Part shown: positions 7,437 to 14,267 of the stretch, in pieces
How positions within the stretch are numbered: position 1 is the first letter of the stretch
Layout: every line of letters starts with the position of its first letter
From: an uncultured Arthrobacter sp.
GTDB taxonomy: Bacteria; Actinomycetota; Actinomycetes; Actinomycetales; Micrococcaceae
NCBI GenBank assembly: GCA_937873245.1
Contig: CALMVY010000402.1
Coordinates: 1-17,834 of the forward strand
Direction: 5' to 3'
Length of the DNA: 17,834 nt
Notes under the pieces: generated by a model
The model's database searches: none
What the model was told of the DNA's origin: nothing
Seen by the model: the letters and a program-made list of their open reading frames with translations, nothing else
Made by a program: the position numbers and the translations under genes

Positions 7437-7465
7437 GTGACCTGCGGACCCCTGCTTGGTAGAGT
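7437..7465 (+). promoter_or_regulatory. Promoter of the UPF0303 gene
   Basis: A -35-like GTGACC (7437-7442) and a -10 TAGAGT (7460-7465) are separated by exactly 17 bases. Transcription would start near 7472, giving a leader of about 73 nt. The leader contains CCGGAC (7484-7489) and GTCCGG (7510-7515), which can pair. An overlapping CCGCCG/CGGCGG pairing is also possible. Basis: the sequence pattern only. Confidence 0.5.
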
Positions 7466-7544
7466 CGGCAGGGCAGGGGAACACCGGACACCGCCGCGGC
7501 CGGAAGGCTGTCCGGCGGCGGCCAGCTAAGGGAAGCGGGACCAC

Positions 7545-8084
7545 TTGACTACCTCACCAGTGCCTTCACCCGGCTTCGATCCGGATTCCACCGAACCGCA
7601 GCCGCACGGATCCCTGGCGGCACTCATCGGCAGCATCCTGGCCGAAATGGAGGAACTGCAGTTCCCGTCGTTCAGCAAGGACGACGCCCTGGACCTGGGG
7701 CTCCGCCTGGTGGAACTCGGCAGGCAGCGCTCCCATCCGATCGCCGTCGACATCACCAAGGGTGAGCAGGTGCTTTTCCACGCGGCCCTGGAGGGCGCCA
7801 CCCCGGACAACGAACGCTGGATCCGGGCCAAGCAGCGCACGGCCGTGCGGTACGAGGTCCCGTCCCTGCTGGTGGGACTCCGGGCGCGGGCCGCCGGGCG
7901 GCGGATCGAGGACAATGCTTGGTTCGATGAGCAGGAGTTCGCCGCGCACGGCGGCGCCTTCCCCATCTACGTGCGAGGAACCGGGATGGTCGCCACCGTC
8001 ACGGTGTCGGGTTTGCCGCAGAAAGCCGACCATGAGCTGGTGGTCGAGGCCCTGTCGGACATCCTCGGCCGCGCCGGGAACTAG
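7545..8084 (+). CDS. UPF0303 / GlcG-HbpS-fold heme-degrading domain protein
   Basis: The 179-residue soluble protein resembles the UPF0303 family, whose fold (DUF336, GlcG/HbpS) is seen in heme-binding and heme-degrading-like proteins; the biochemical role of UPF0303 members is not settled. Visible family features are the central block HPIAVDITKGEQVLFHAALEGATPDN (about residues 65-90), WIRAKQRTAVRYEVPSLLVG (92-111) and the C-terminal GAFPIYVRGTGMVATVTVSGLPQKADHELVVEAL. There is no signal peptide or membrane segment. The start is TTG, with AAGGGA about 11 bases upstream. The N-terminal 20 residues are Pro-rich and probably disordered. The gene appears to be monocistronic, with its own promoter and a hairpin after the stop. 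Confidence 0.85.
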   Translation: MTTSPVPSPGFDPDSTEPQPHGSLAALIGSILAEMEELQFPSFSKDDALDLGLRLVELGRQRSHPIAVDITKGEQVLFHAALEGATPDNERWIRAKQRTAVRYEVPSLLVGLRARAAGRRIEDNAWFDEQEFAAHGGAFPIYVRGTGMVATVTVSGLPQKADHELVVEALSDILGRAGN

Positions 8085-8130
8085 CGGGAACGCCAAAACC
8101 GCCAGTCGGGGTGGTTCGCCGATTTCCCGC
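8084..8130 (+). terminator. Branched hairpin after the UPF0303 gene, possible terminator
   Basis: GCGGGAA (8084-8090) and TTCCCGC (8124-8130) form the outer arms. AACCGCC (8097-8103) and GGTGGTT (8110-8116) form an inner stem with one G-U pair and a 6-base loop. The structure begins at the last base of the stop codon. No T-run follows, so termination is only inferred. Confidence 0.35.
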
Positions 8131-8178
8131 CGGTCTTCGTGTCCTGTGCCGTTGCTCACCAGCGACTGAGTGTCCGGT

Positions 8179-8193
8179 TAGAGTGTGGGCATG
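8179..8193 (+). promoter_or_regulatory. Putative leaderless -10 box of the ABC exporter operon
   Basis: TAGAGT (8179-8184) is followed by six bases and then ATG (8191), the spacing expected when transcription starts at the A of the initiator codon. There is no Shine-Dalgarno sequence in front of this ATG. A GTG at 8185 in the same frame is the alternative start. Confidence 0.4.
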
Positions 8194-9123
8194 ACGTTGG
8201 GGGACGCGGCCGCGGAGCCGCTTGTGCACATTCAGGATTTCAGGATGGACTTCGGGGACACGACGGTCATCAAAGACCTCTCCTTCGATGTCCGGGCCGG
8301 GGAAACCTTCGGGTTCCTTGGCAGCAACGGGTCCGGGAAGACCACCACCCTCCGGGCGCTGCTCGGGATCTACCAGCCGACCGCCGGGACCCTCCACATC
8401 GGGGGACAGCCCTTCGCCCCGCAGGACGGTGCCCGGCTGGGATACCTGCCCGAGGAACGCGGCCTCTACAAGAAAGAGCCCGTTTTGGACGTCATGGTCT
8501 ACTTTGGCCGGCTCAAAGGCCTGGATAAAACCCGCGCCAGAACCTGGTCGCGGGAGTACCTGGAACGGGTCGGCCTCGCCGACAAAGCGAACACGCGCCT
8601 GGACAAGCTCTCCGGCGGCCAGCAGCAAAAAATCCAGCTCGGCGTGACCATCATGAACGACCCCGAGCTGCTGATCCTGGACGAACCCACCAAAGGGTTC
8701 GACCCGGTCAACCGGCGCCTGCTGATGGACATCATCGAGGAACAAAAACTCGCCGGCGCGACCGTCATCATGGTCACCCACCAGATGGAAGAAGTCGAAC
8801 GCCTCTGTGACCGGGTGATCCTGCTCAAAGACGGCACCTCCCGCGCCTACGGCACCGTCGCGGAAGTCCAGGAACAATTCGGCGGAACCGTCTACCGGCT
8901 CACCTACGACGGGGCCTTGCCGCCCTCTGCCCTGTACGACATCGTCACTGACGCTGGCGGCGCCGCCGAACTCTCCCCCCGCCCCGGCACGGACGAACCG
9001 GCCGCCCTGCGCGAACTCATCGGCAACGGCGTGGCCGTCCGCTCCTTCACCACCGCCAGGACCTCACTCGAAGAGGTCTTCATCAAGGTCTACGGCGAGA
9101 ACCACGAAATGGCGGAGGTCTAA
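8191..9123 (+). CDS. ABC exporter ATPase (NatA-like)
   Basis: The 310-residue ATP-binding subunit pairs with the membrane protein encoded 7 bases downstream. Visible elements are Walker A GSNGSGKT (44-51), GYLPEERGLY (84-93) in the Q-loop position, signature LSGGQ (140-144), Walker B LLILDEP (160-166) and switch His197. Residues about 225-310 form the extra C-terminal domain common in NatA/EcsA-type exporters (DUF4162-like). NatAB systems of Bacillus export sodium, and other members export drugs or peptides; the substrate here cannot be read from sequence. The ATG at 8191 was preferred over the GTG two codons earlier because of the spacing to the TAGAGT box. Confidence 0.9.
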   Translation: MTLGDAAAEPLVHIQDFRMDFGDTTVIKDLSFDVRAGETFGFLGSNGSGKTTTLRALLGIYQPTAGTLHIGGQPFAPQDGARLGYLPEERGLYKKEPVLDVMVYFGRLKGLDKTRARTWSREYLERVGLADKANTRLDKLSGGQQQKIQLGVTIMNDPELLILDEPTKGFDPVNRRLLMDIIEEQKLAGATVIMVTHQMEEVERLCDRVILLKDGTSRAYGTVAEVQEQFGGTVYRLTYDGALPPSALYDIVTDAGGAAELSPRPGTDEPAALRELIGNGVAVRSFTTARTSLEEVFIKVYGENHEMAEV

Positions 9124-9130
9124 GAACCCG

Positions 9131-10444
9131 ATGGCACAGCAAACATCCACCCAGCTCCCCTCCCCCGGCCCGGTACCTCCCTTGCTTCCCGTCCCGCAGA
9201 AGCGGCCCTTCGCCCGGCACAACCTCCGCACGGTGGTGGATTTCGAATTCACCCGCACCATGAAGAAGCGCGCCTTCTGGATCGCGACCCTGTCCATCCC
9301 GGTCGTCATGGCAATCGTGTTTGCGCTCGTCTACCTGAGCAACTCCTCCACCGCCGCCAGCGAAGACGCCCAGAAGACCGCCGCCGTGACCTTCACCTAC
9401 ACTGACGGCTCCGGTCTCATCACCCCGGACATCGCGACAGCCATGGGCGGGAGGAAAGCCGCCGATCCGGATCAGGCACTTCAGGACGTGAAAGCCGGGG
9501 TGACCGATGCGTACTTCGTCTACCCCGCCGAACCGTCCTCGCAACCGGTGAAGGTCTACGGAACAGATCAGGGGATCTTCGAAAACGGCAAGTACGACGC
9601 CGTCGCCAAGCAGCTCCTCACCGCGTCAGCCCAAGCTGCGGTCGGCTCCCCGCAGCTCACCGCCGCAGCCAGCGGCGACGTAGAAACCGAATCCCAGACC
9701 TTCAAGGACGGCCGGGCCACCGGCGGCTTCGGCTCCGCCATACCGCCGCTGATGTTCCTGCTGATCTTCTACGTCTCGATCATCCTGCTCTCCAACCAGA
9801 TGCTCAACAGCACCCTGGAAGAGAAGGAAAACCGGGTCACCGAAATGATCCTCACCACCCTGAACCCGACCACCCTGATCATCGGCAAAGTCATCGCCCT
9901 GTTCATGGTGGGCCTCATCCAGGTCCTGGTCTTCCTAACGCCCATCGTCGTCGGGTTCCTGTTTTTCCGCGACAAACTCGCCATACCCGATCTGGACCTG
10001 TCGACCATTACTTTCGATCCCGGGACCATGGTCGTCGGGGCGTTGTTGCTGCTGGGCGGGTTCACGGTATTCACCGGTGTCCTGGTCGCAATCGGGGCGG
10101 TCATGCCTACCGCCAAAGATGGCGGCACGATCTTCGGGCCCCTGATGGCGTTGATCTTCGTCCCGTTCTACGCGATCAGCCTGATCATCTCCGACCCGCG
10201 CGCCCCCATCGTGCAGATCTTCACGTATTTCCCGCTCTCAGCCCCCTTGACGGCCCTTCTCCGCAACAGCTTTGGCACCCTCAGCCCGCTTGAGTCCACG
10301 ATCATCATCGCCGAACTCTTCATCACCGGATTCCTCATCCTCCGACTCGCCGTCCACCTCTTCCGGTACGGGTCCATCCAATACTCAAGCAAACTCTCCA
10401 TCGCCGGAACCTTCCGCAAACGCACCGCATCAGCAGGGAACTGA
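9131..10444 (+). CDS. ABC-2 type exporter permease (NatB-like)
   Basis: The 437-residue membrane subunit is partner of the preceding ATPase. After a cytoplasmic, Pro-rich N-terminus it has a first membrane helix (about 54-72, FWIATLSIPVVMAIVFALVY). A large extracytoplasmic loop (about 75-195) follows, then five further hydrophobic segments between about 197 and 415. The motif EEKENRVTEMILTTLNPTTLIIGK (about 232-255), at the cytoplasmic end of a helix, is the hallmark of the NatB/ABC-2 branch. GGAGG lies 12 bases before the ATG, inside the end of the upstream gene, so translation probably follows directly from the ATPase gene. The protein ends with a basic tail. Confidence 0.9.
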   Translation: MAQQTSTQLPSPGPVPPLLPVPQKRPFARHNLRTVVDFEFTRTMKKRAFWIATLSIPVVMAIVFALVYLSNSSTAASEDAQKTAAVTFTYTDGSGLITPDIATAMGGRKAADPDQALQDVKAGVTDAYFVYPAEPSSQPVKVYGTDQGIFENGKYDAVAKQLLTASAQAAVGSPQLTAAASGDVETESQTFKDGRATGGFGSAIPPLMFLLIFYVSIILLSNQMLNSTLEEKENRVTEMILTTLNPTTLIIGKVIALFMVGLIQVLVFLTPIVVGFLFFRDKLAIPDLDLSTITFDPGTMVVGALLLLGGFTVFTGVLVAIGAVMPTAKDGGTIFGPLMALIFVPFYAISLIISDPRAPIVQIFTYFPLSAPLTALLRNSFGTLSPLESTIIIAELFITGFLILRLAVHLFRYGSIQYSSKLSIAGTFRKRTASAGN

Positions 10445-10496
10445 CTGTTGTTGCATGCTCAGCCGCCGAAAGCCGGGAACGCGGCAGAAAATCGGT

Positions 10497-10996
10497 TCAA
10501 GTGCGCCGCGCCAGCCTGATCAGCGCAATCCCGACGGCCACGAACCAGACCCACATCAGCACCCCGTAGCCCCAGTAGAACTCCGGAACCGCATGCCGGA
10601 GTGCCTCCGCAACGACCCCCAGGCCGCCGGTGGCGATCCCCAGCCACGCGAGGGCCCTTGGCAGCACGCCCTTCAGCATGACGACGGAGAGGATGCCGAC
10701 GCCAGGGCCAGGAAGAGTGCCACGAACACGAGGACCGGCAGCATGTTCGGCACCATCCACAACAGCTGCTCGGCGACGTAGATCCCCTTGTTCCGGGCGA
10801 TGAACTCCAGCGCCGCGGCGCCTCCGTGAACCGGTGGCGGGGCGGCGAAGTCCAGGACCAGGGCGGGAACCAGGAGCACCACAAAGAGCACCGAGGAGAG
10901 GCCTGCCCAGAAATAGAGCCGCCGCCAGGTCTGGCCGTCAGCCGCCGGGACCGGCGGCGCCGTGCGGCCGGGCGAACGGGTGTGGGGCTGTTCCAT
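10497..10996 (-). pseudogene. Membrane protein remnant with internal deletion (DUF4386-like)
   Basis: Two minus-strand frames carry the two halves of one protein. The first starts with ATG at 10996 and reads MEQPHTRSPG, a membrane helix (LYFWAGLSSVLFVVLLVPALV) and EQLLWMVPNMLPVLVFVALFLALA. It then shifts frame near 10700 and soon hits a stop. The second frame continues VGILSVVMLKGVLPRALAWLGI and ends YGVLMWVWFVAVGIALIRLARRT with TGA at 10497. Proteins of this kind, as I recall them, have more membrane helices between these blocks, so I infer a deletion of some tens of codons as well as a frameshift. The family name is a tentative recollection. Function is unknown and probably lost. Confidence 0.7.
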
Positions 10997-11125
10997 GCTG
11001 GAAGCTACGTCCGGCCGGGCCCATCGGACAGGGGCATTGGTCCCTGCCCGCGTCCTGGCTGGACCGCCGGGTAAGGAACGCTAGGCTAGGGGAAGCCCTG
11101 TTTCCTCCCCCAAGGAGTCCGAAGA

Positions 11126-11389
11126 ATGAATATCTTCATCAAATTGCTCGGCACCGGCGTCAGCCTCCTCGCTGGGTTTGTCGGCACCAAGATCGTTGAC
11201 ACCGTCTGGGAAAAGTCCACGGGCAGCAAGCCGCCCAAAGGCAACGACGACGACGTGCCCACCACACTGCGCCACGCCCTGATCTTTGCCTTGATCTCAG
11301 CGTCCGTCAGCGCCGCCATCCAGGTTCTGGCCAACCGCGGCACCCAGCGCGCGATCACGCGTTTCGCCAAGTCCAAGGACATCGTCTAG
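11126..11389 (+). CDS. DUF4235 small membrane protein
   Basis: The 87-residue protein matches the DUF4235 family of actinobacteria, which has no known function. It has a short N-terminal hydrophobic segment (about 6-22), a family-typical block KIVDTVWEKSTGSKPP (22-37), an acidic turn GNDDDVPTTLRHAL, a second hydrophobic segment (about 50-68) and a basic tail. AAGGAG lies 8 bases before the ATG. A TAGGCT box (11082-11087) with a weak TGGACC upstream may be its promoter. The stop TAG is part of the CTAG target into which the IS481 element inserted, and the gene remains complete. Confidence 0.9.
   Translation: MNIFIKLLGTGVSLLAGFVGTKIVDTVWEKSTGSKPPKGNDDDVPTTLRHALIFALISASVSAAIQVLANRGTQRAITRFAKSKDIV
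11386..11389. repeat. CTAG target duplication, left copy
   Basis: CTAG here and CTAG at 12465-12468 flank the insertion sequence, each separated from the IS terminus by a single G. CTAG is the core of the NCTAGN target known for IS481. Only the four core bases are identical in the two flanks (TCTAGG and GCTAGA). Confidence 0.7.
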
Positions 11390-11390
11390 G

Positions 11391-11416
11391 TGTATTAACC
11401 ACGGACGTTAGTGACG
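11391..11416 (+). repeat. IS481-family left terminal inverted repeat
   Basis: The 26 bp match the complement of 12438-12463 at 23 positions and end in the shared block GTGACG. They form the left boundary of the IS, just after the DUF4235 stop codon and one G. Confidence 0.85.
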
Positions 11417-11440
11417 GACGGCGTGGATAGGTGACAAAAA

Positions 11441-11499
11441 GAAGACCTCCGGGTGGAGTGGGGCTTGTCTAGAGTCCAGTTCCACAAACGGAGGTCTTC
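11441..11499 (+). promoter_or_regulatory. Inverted repeat masking the transposase ribosome binding site
   Basis: GAAGACCTCCG (11441-11451) and CGGAGGTCTTC (11489-11499) are perfect 11-bp arms. Inside them GTGGA (11453-11457) and TCCAC (11481-11485) extend the stem past a small bulge. The right arm holds the GGAGG Shine-Dalgarno sequence and ends at the base before the transposase ATG. Transcripts entering from outside would fold and hide the site; a transcript starting inside the loop would lack the left arm. This resembles the known protection of some IS elements against read-through expression. Confidence 0.65.
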
Positions 11500-12459
11500 A
11501 TGTCCCACCCTAATGCTTTTCTCGCGCCCAAGGGCCGGCTGCAGCTGGCCAAGTGCATCGTCGATGACGGGTGGCCGCTGCGGCGGGCCGCGGAGCGGTT
11601 CCAAGTTTCCGTACCGACAGCCGCACGCTGGGCAGACCGGTACCGTGAACACGGCGAGCACGGGATGGAGGACCGCTCCAGCAGGCCCCTTGTGTCTCCC
11701 TCGAGGACCCCGCAGCGGCGGGAGCGACGGATCATCGCCCTGCGCGTGAACCGGCGGTGGGGGCCGGCCCGGATCGGGTATCTGCTGGGCCTCCACCCAT
11801 CCACCGTGCACAAGGTCCTCTCCCGGTTCGGGCTGGCGAAACTGTCCTGGCTGGACCGTGCCACGGGCCGGGTCATCCGCCGCTACGAGCACGAGAAGCC
11901 CGGCGACATGATCCACGTCGACATCAAGAAGCTCGGCCGCATCCCTGACGGTGGCGGCCACCGCGTCATGGACCGGGCCGCCGGCAAGAAAAACAAGACA
12001 GGGACCGCGGCGAACCGCCGCCCCGGCTACGCCTACCTGCACAACGCCGTGGATGACCACTCCCGCTTCGCCTACACCGAGATCCTCGAAGACGAGAAGA
12101 AGGAGACCGCCGCCGGCTTCTGGAAACGCGCCAACGAAGCCTTCAACGACGCCGGCATCACCGTGAAACGCGTCCTGACAGACAACGGCTCCTGCTACCG
12201 CTCCCACGCCTTCAAAGACGCCCTGGGCCCGGACATCACACACAAACGAACCCGGCCCTACCGGCCGCAGACCAACGGCAAGGTCGAACGCTTCAACCGC
12301 ACCATGCTCGAGGAATGGGCCTACGCCCGCCCCTACACCTCAGAGACCGAGCGCGTTGCCGCTTTCCCCGCCTGGCTCCATGACTACAATCATCACCGAG
12401 GCCACACCTCACTCAAAGGTCAGCCACCAGCAAGCCGCGTCACCAACCTCCGTGGGTAA
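11500..12459 (+). CDS. IS481-family DDE transposase
   Basis: The 319-residue enzyme cuts and joins the IS ends. Residues about 11-110 hold two helix-turn-helix regions (WPLRRAAERFQVSVPTAARW and a second around ARIGYLLGLHPSTVHKVLSR). The RNase H-like core follows, with catalytic Asp141 (MIHVDIKKLG), Asp228 (VLTDNG) and Glu263 (NGKVERFNR); the spacing between the last two is 35, typical of the DD(35)E class. The protein ends with the family-typical YNHHRGHTSLKGQPPASRV. The start is supported by GGAGG 6 bases upstream. The frame is uninterrupted, so the enzyme is probably functional. Confidence 0.95.
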   Translation: MSHPNAFLAPKGRLQLAKCIVDDGWPLRRAAERFQVSVPTAARWADRYREHGEHGMEDRSSRPLVSPSRTPQRRERRIIALRVNRRWGPARIGYLLGLHPSTVHKVLSRFGLAKLSWLDRATGRVIRRYEHEKPGDMIHVDIKKLGRIPDGGGHRVMDRAAGKKNKTGTAANRRPGYAYLHNAVDDHSRFAYTEILEDEKKETAAGFWKRANEAFNDAGITVKRVLTDNGSCYRSHAFKDALGPDITHKRTRPYRPQTNGKVERFNRTMLEEWAYARPYTSETERVAAFPAWLHDYNHHRGHTSLKGQPPASRVTNLRG

Positions 12460-12463
12460 TACA
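12438..12463 (-). repeat. IS481-family right terminal inverted repeat
   Basis: This is the partner of the repeat at 11391-11416 (23 of 26 positions). It contains the transposase stop TAA and abuts one G and then the CTAG copy that carries the corA stop codon. Confidence 0.85.
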
Positions 12464-12464
12464 G

Positions 12465-12468
12465 CTAG
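12465..12468. repeat. CTAG target duplication, right copy
   Basis: Read on the minus strand, the last three bases give TAG, the stop codon of corA. It duplicates the CTAG at 11386-11389 that ends the DUF4235 gene. Confidence 0.7.
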
Positions 12469-13481
12469 ATCCACTTGTTGCGCCTAAACGTCCAATACAG
12501 CGCAACGCCCATGCCAATCATCAGGCCCAGCGCCATCGGGTAGCCGAAGACCCAGTCCAGTTCGGGCATGCTGCGGAAATTCATCCCATAGATGGTGCCG
12601 ATCAGCGTCGGAGCAAACAGGATGGCCGCCCACGATGAGATCCGCTTGACCTGCTCGTTCTGGGCGTAGCTCGACTCCGTCAGCAACCGCATTTCGTCGT
12701 TCTGCCGCTGGGCCACCAACGCCGCATTGACGGCGAGCGCATTCTGCAGCAGGGCGCGGAAGGCCGCGATGCGTTCACTGAGCCGCAGCACATGGTCCAG
12801 GACGTCCCGATAATGGTCCTGCAACTCCGGAAGGGGCTGATGGTCCGGCGTCTCGGCCATCAGCGACTGCAGGATGCCAATCAGCGGCGCCGTCGCCCGC
12901 TGGAACATGATGACCTGGCGGGAGAGTTCGTAAATCCGGCGGGACACGCCCGGGTCCGCGGCGAAAAGGTCGTCCTCGATTTCATCGACGTCGTTTTCCA
13001 GGCCGGCAACAACCGGCTCGTACTCATCCACGACCTGGTCCAGGATCGCGTACAGCACGGCGTCCGGACCGAGGGCCAGAAACTCGGGCTGGGACTCCAT
13101 CCGGTGGCGGACCCGGGCCAGATCCGGCGATTCGGCCCGGCGCACCGTCACCACAAAGTCGGCGCCGCTGAAGACATGGATCTCGCCGAACTCCACCTTC
13201 TCCAGATGGTCCAGATACCGGGCAGGGCGCAGGACCAGGAAGAGCGTTTCGCCGTAGTGTTCCAGCTTGGCACGCTGATGCCCTGCGAGTGCGTCGTCCA
13301 CGGCCAGGTGGTTGAGATCGAATTCTACGGCCACGGAACGAAGCTCTTCCGGATCCGGCCGGTAGAGCCCGATCCAGGCCATGCCCTGGCGCTGCCGCAG
13401 GACGAAGTACGTCTCGTCCAGGCTCTCCGGGTCCGCGGTCCGGTATCCGTTCACGTAGACGGCGTTGTCGACAATGCTCAC
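12465..13481 (-). CDS. corA: CorA-family magnesium/cobalt transport protein
   Basis: The protein forms a divalent-cation channel of the inner membrane that takes up magnesium. It has a long cytoplasmic domain, the signature YGMNF (Gly-Met-Asn at about 299-301) after the first of two C-terminal membrane helices, and a basic end RRNKWI. The pore-facing helix region SYAQNEQVKRISSWAAILFAPT precedes the motif. I chose the GTG start at 13481 (338 residues) because GGAGGAGG lies 9 bases upstream and a promoter is positioned about 30 bases before it. An ATG at 13505 would add eight residues (MPGGGGAG) but has no ribosome binding site and would lie within a few bases of the predicted transcription start. 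The 3' end abuts the IS without loss of codons. Confidence 0.92.
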   Translation of the reverse strand: MSIVDNAVYVNGYRTADPESLDETYFVLRQRQGMAWIGLYRPDPEELRSVAVEFDLNHLAVDDALAGHQRAKLEHYGETLFLVLRPARYLDHLEKVEFGEIHVFSGADFVVTVRRAESPDLARVRHRMESQPEFLALGPDAVLYAILDQVVDEYEPVVAGLENDVDEIEDDLFAADPGVSRRIYELSRQVIMFQRATAPLIGILQSLMAETPDHQPLPELQDHYRDVLDHVLRLSERIAAFRALLQNALAVNAALVAQRQNDEMRLLTESSYAQNEQVKRISSWAAILFAPTLIGTIYGMNFRSMPELDWVFGYPMALGLMIGMGVALYWTFRRNKWI

Positions 13482-13517
13482 GCCCGCGCCTCCTCCACCA
13501 GGCATCCCCTGGCTGCG

Positions 13518-13546
13518 ACGCTATACCGTCGTCCGTCAGGTGCCAA
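13518..13546 (-). promoter_or_regulatory. corA promoter
   Basis: On the minus strand TTGGCA (13546-13541) and TAGCGT (13523-13518) are separated by 17 bases. Transcription would begin near 13511, about 30 nt before the GTG start, leaving room for the GGAGG site. Confidence 0.5.
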
Positions 13547-13732
13547 CAGCCTATGTTTCAACATGGCCACCTATGCCCGCAGTATTCTCCGGCGCGCCCC
13601 GTCCGGTGCGGCCCGGAAAGCGTGCCTGCACCGCATTCCTCCCCAGCCATCAGCACCCTTAGTATTGATCACACAGGCAGGCCACCGGGGAAAGCCCCTG
13701 TGCCCTGCCCGCAACCGAAAGGTACGGCCGCC

Positions 13733-14242
13733 ATGACCCAGACACCCCGCGGATTCGATCCCCACGATCCCCAGCACGCCGTGAGCGCCCAGCGCCCGGG
13801 GGCAGCTGACGCCCCGGCCGCTGAGGAGGCCTACACCACCGCGCCCGCTTCCGGCAGCACCGATCTGGTGTCCGGCGCGCCCGCTGACTCAATGGCAGCG
13901 CAGCGCGTCGAGACGCCCCGGGCAGAGGCACCCGACGCGCCCGCACTCGCCCCCGAGCCGCGCCAGGTCACCCGTGCCGGGATGGTCTGGGCCGCGGTGG
14001 CCAGCGCGCTGGTGGTGCTGATCCTGCTGATCGCGTTCATCCTGCAGAACCAGGAATACGTGCAGGTGAAGTTCTTTGGCCTCCAGGGCTCTGTCCCGCT
14101 CGGCATTGCGCTGTTCATCGCCGCGGTCGGGGGCGGCGTCCTCGTCGCCATCGCCGGAGCCGCCCGCATCATCCAACTCCGGCTCGCGGCGCACCGTGCG
14201 CGGGGCAGCCGACAGGCCGGCCGGGGCACACGCGCACGCTGA
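13733..14242 (+). CDS. LapA-domain (DUF1049) membrane protein
   Basis: The 169-residue protein has a low-complexity N-terminal half (about 1-78) rich in Ala, Pro, Asp and Glu. The LapA domain (LPS assembly protein A domain) follows, with a membrane helix (about 83-105, MVWAAVASALVVLILLIAFIL), the conserved QNQEYVQVKFFGLQGSVPLGIALFIAA and a second helix (about 124-145). A basic tail (RLAAHRARGSRQAGRGTRAR) ends it. In Gram-positive bacteria the domain's function is unknown. GAAAGG lies about 10-15 bases before the ATG. The gene is divergent from corA. The intergenic stretch holds the corA promoter; TAGTAT at 13660-13665 may be the -10 box of this gene, without a clear -35. Confidence 0.85.
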   Translation: MTQTPRGFDPHDPQHAVSAQRPGAADAPAAEEAYTTAPASGSTDLVSGAPADSMAAQRVETPRAEAPDAPALAPEPRQVTRAGMVWAAVASALVVLILLIAFILQNQEYVQVKFFGLQGSVPLGIALFIAAVGGGVLVAIAGAARIIQLRLAAHRARGSRQAGRGTRAR

Positions 14243-14267
14243 CACCCGCAGGCGCCAGCCTCGTTCC

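Larger units (their letters stand above)
11391..12463 (+). mobile_element. Complete IS481-family insertion sequence
   Basis: The element is 1073 bp long and encodes one DDE transposase. Terminal inverted repeats of 26 bp match at 23 positions. The left end begins TGTATTAACCACGGA and the right end, read inward, TGTATTACCCACGGA; both begin with TGT, as in the IS481 family. The mismatches are at positions 8, 16 and 20 of the repeat. The transposase stop lies inside the right repeat. If the flanking G on each side is counted as part of the element, it spans 11390-12464 and is bounded directly by CTAG repeats. The intact frame and ends suggest recent insertion and possible activity. Confidence 0.92.

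Noticed and set aside
10445..10496. A GCCGC...GCGGC pairing after the NatB-like gene as a terminator
   Set aside because: It has only five pairs around a 14-base loop and no T-run.
11395..12243. A 282-codon minus-strand frame inside the IS
   Set aside because: It is opposite the transposase and shows no domain; IS481 elements carry one gene.
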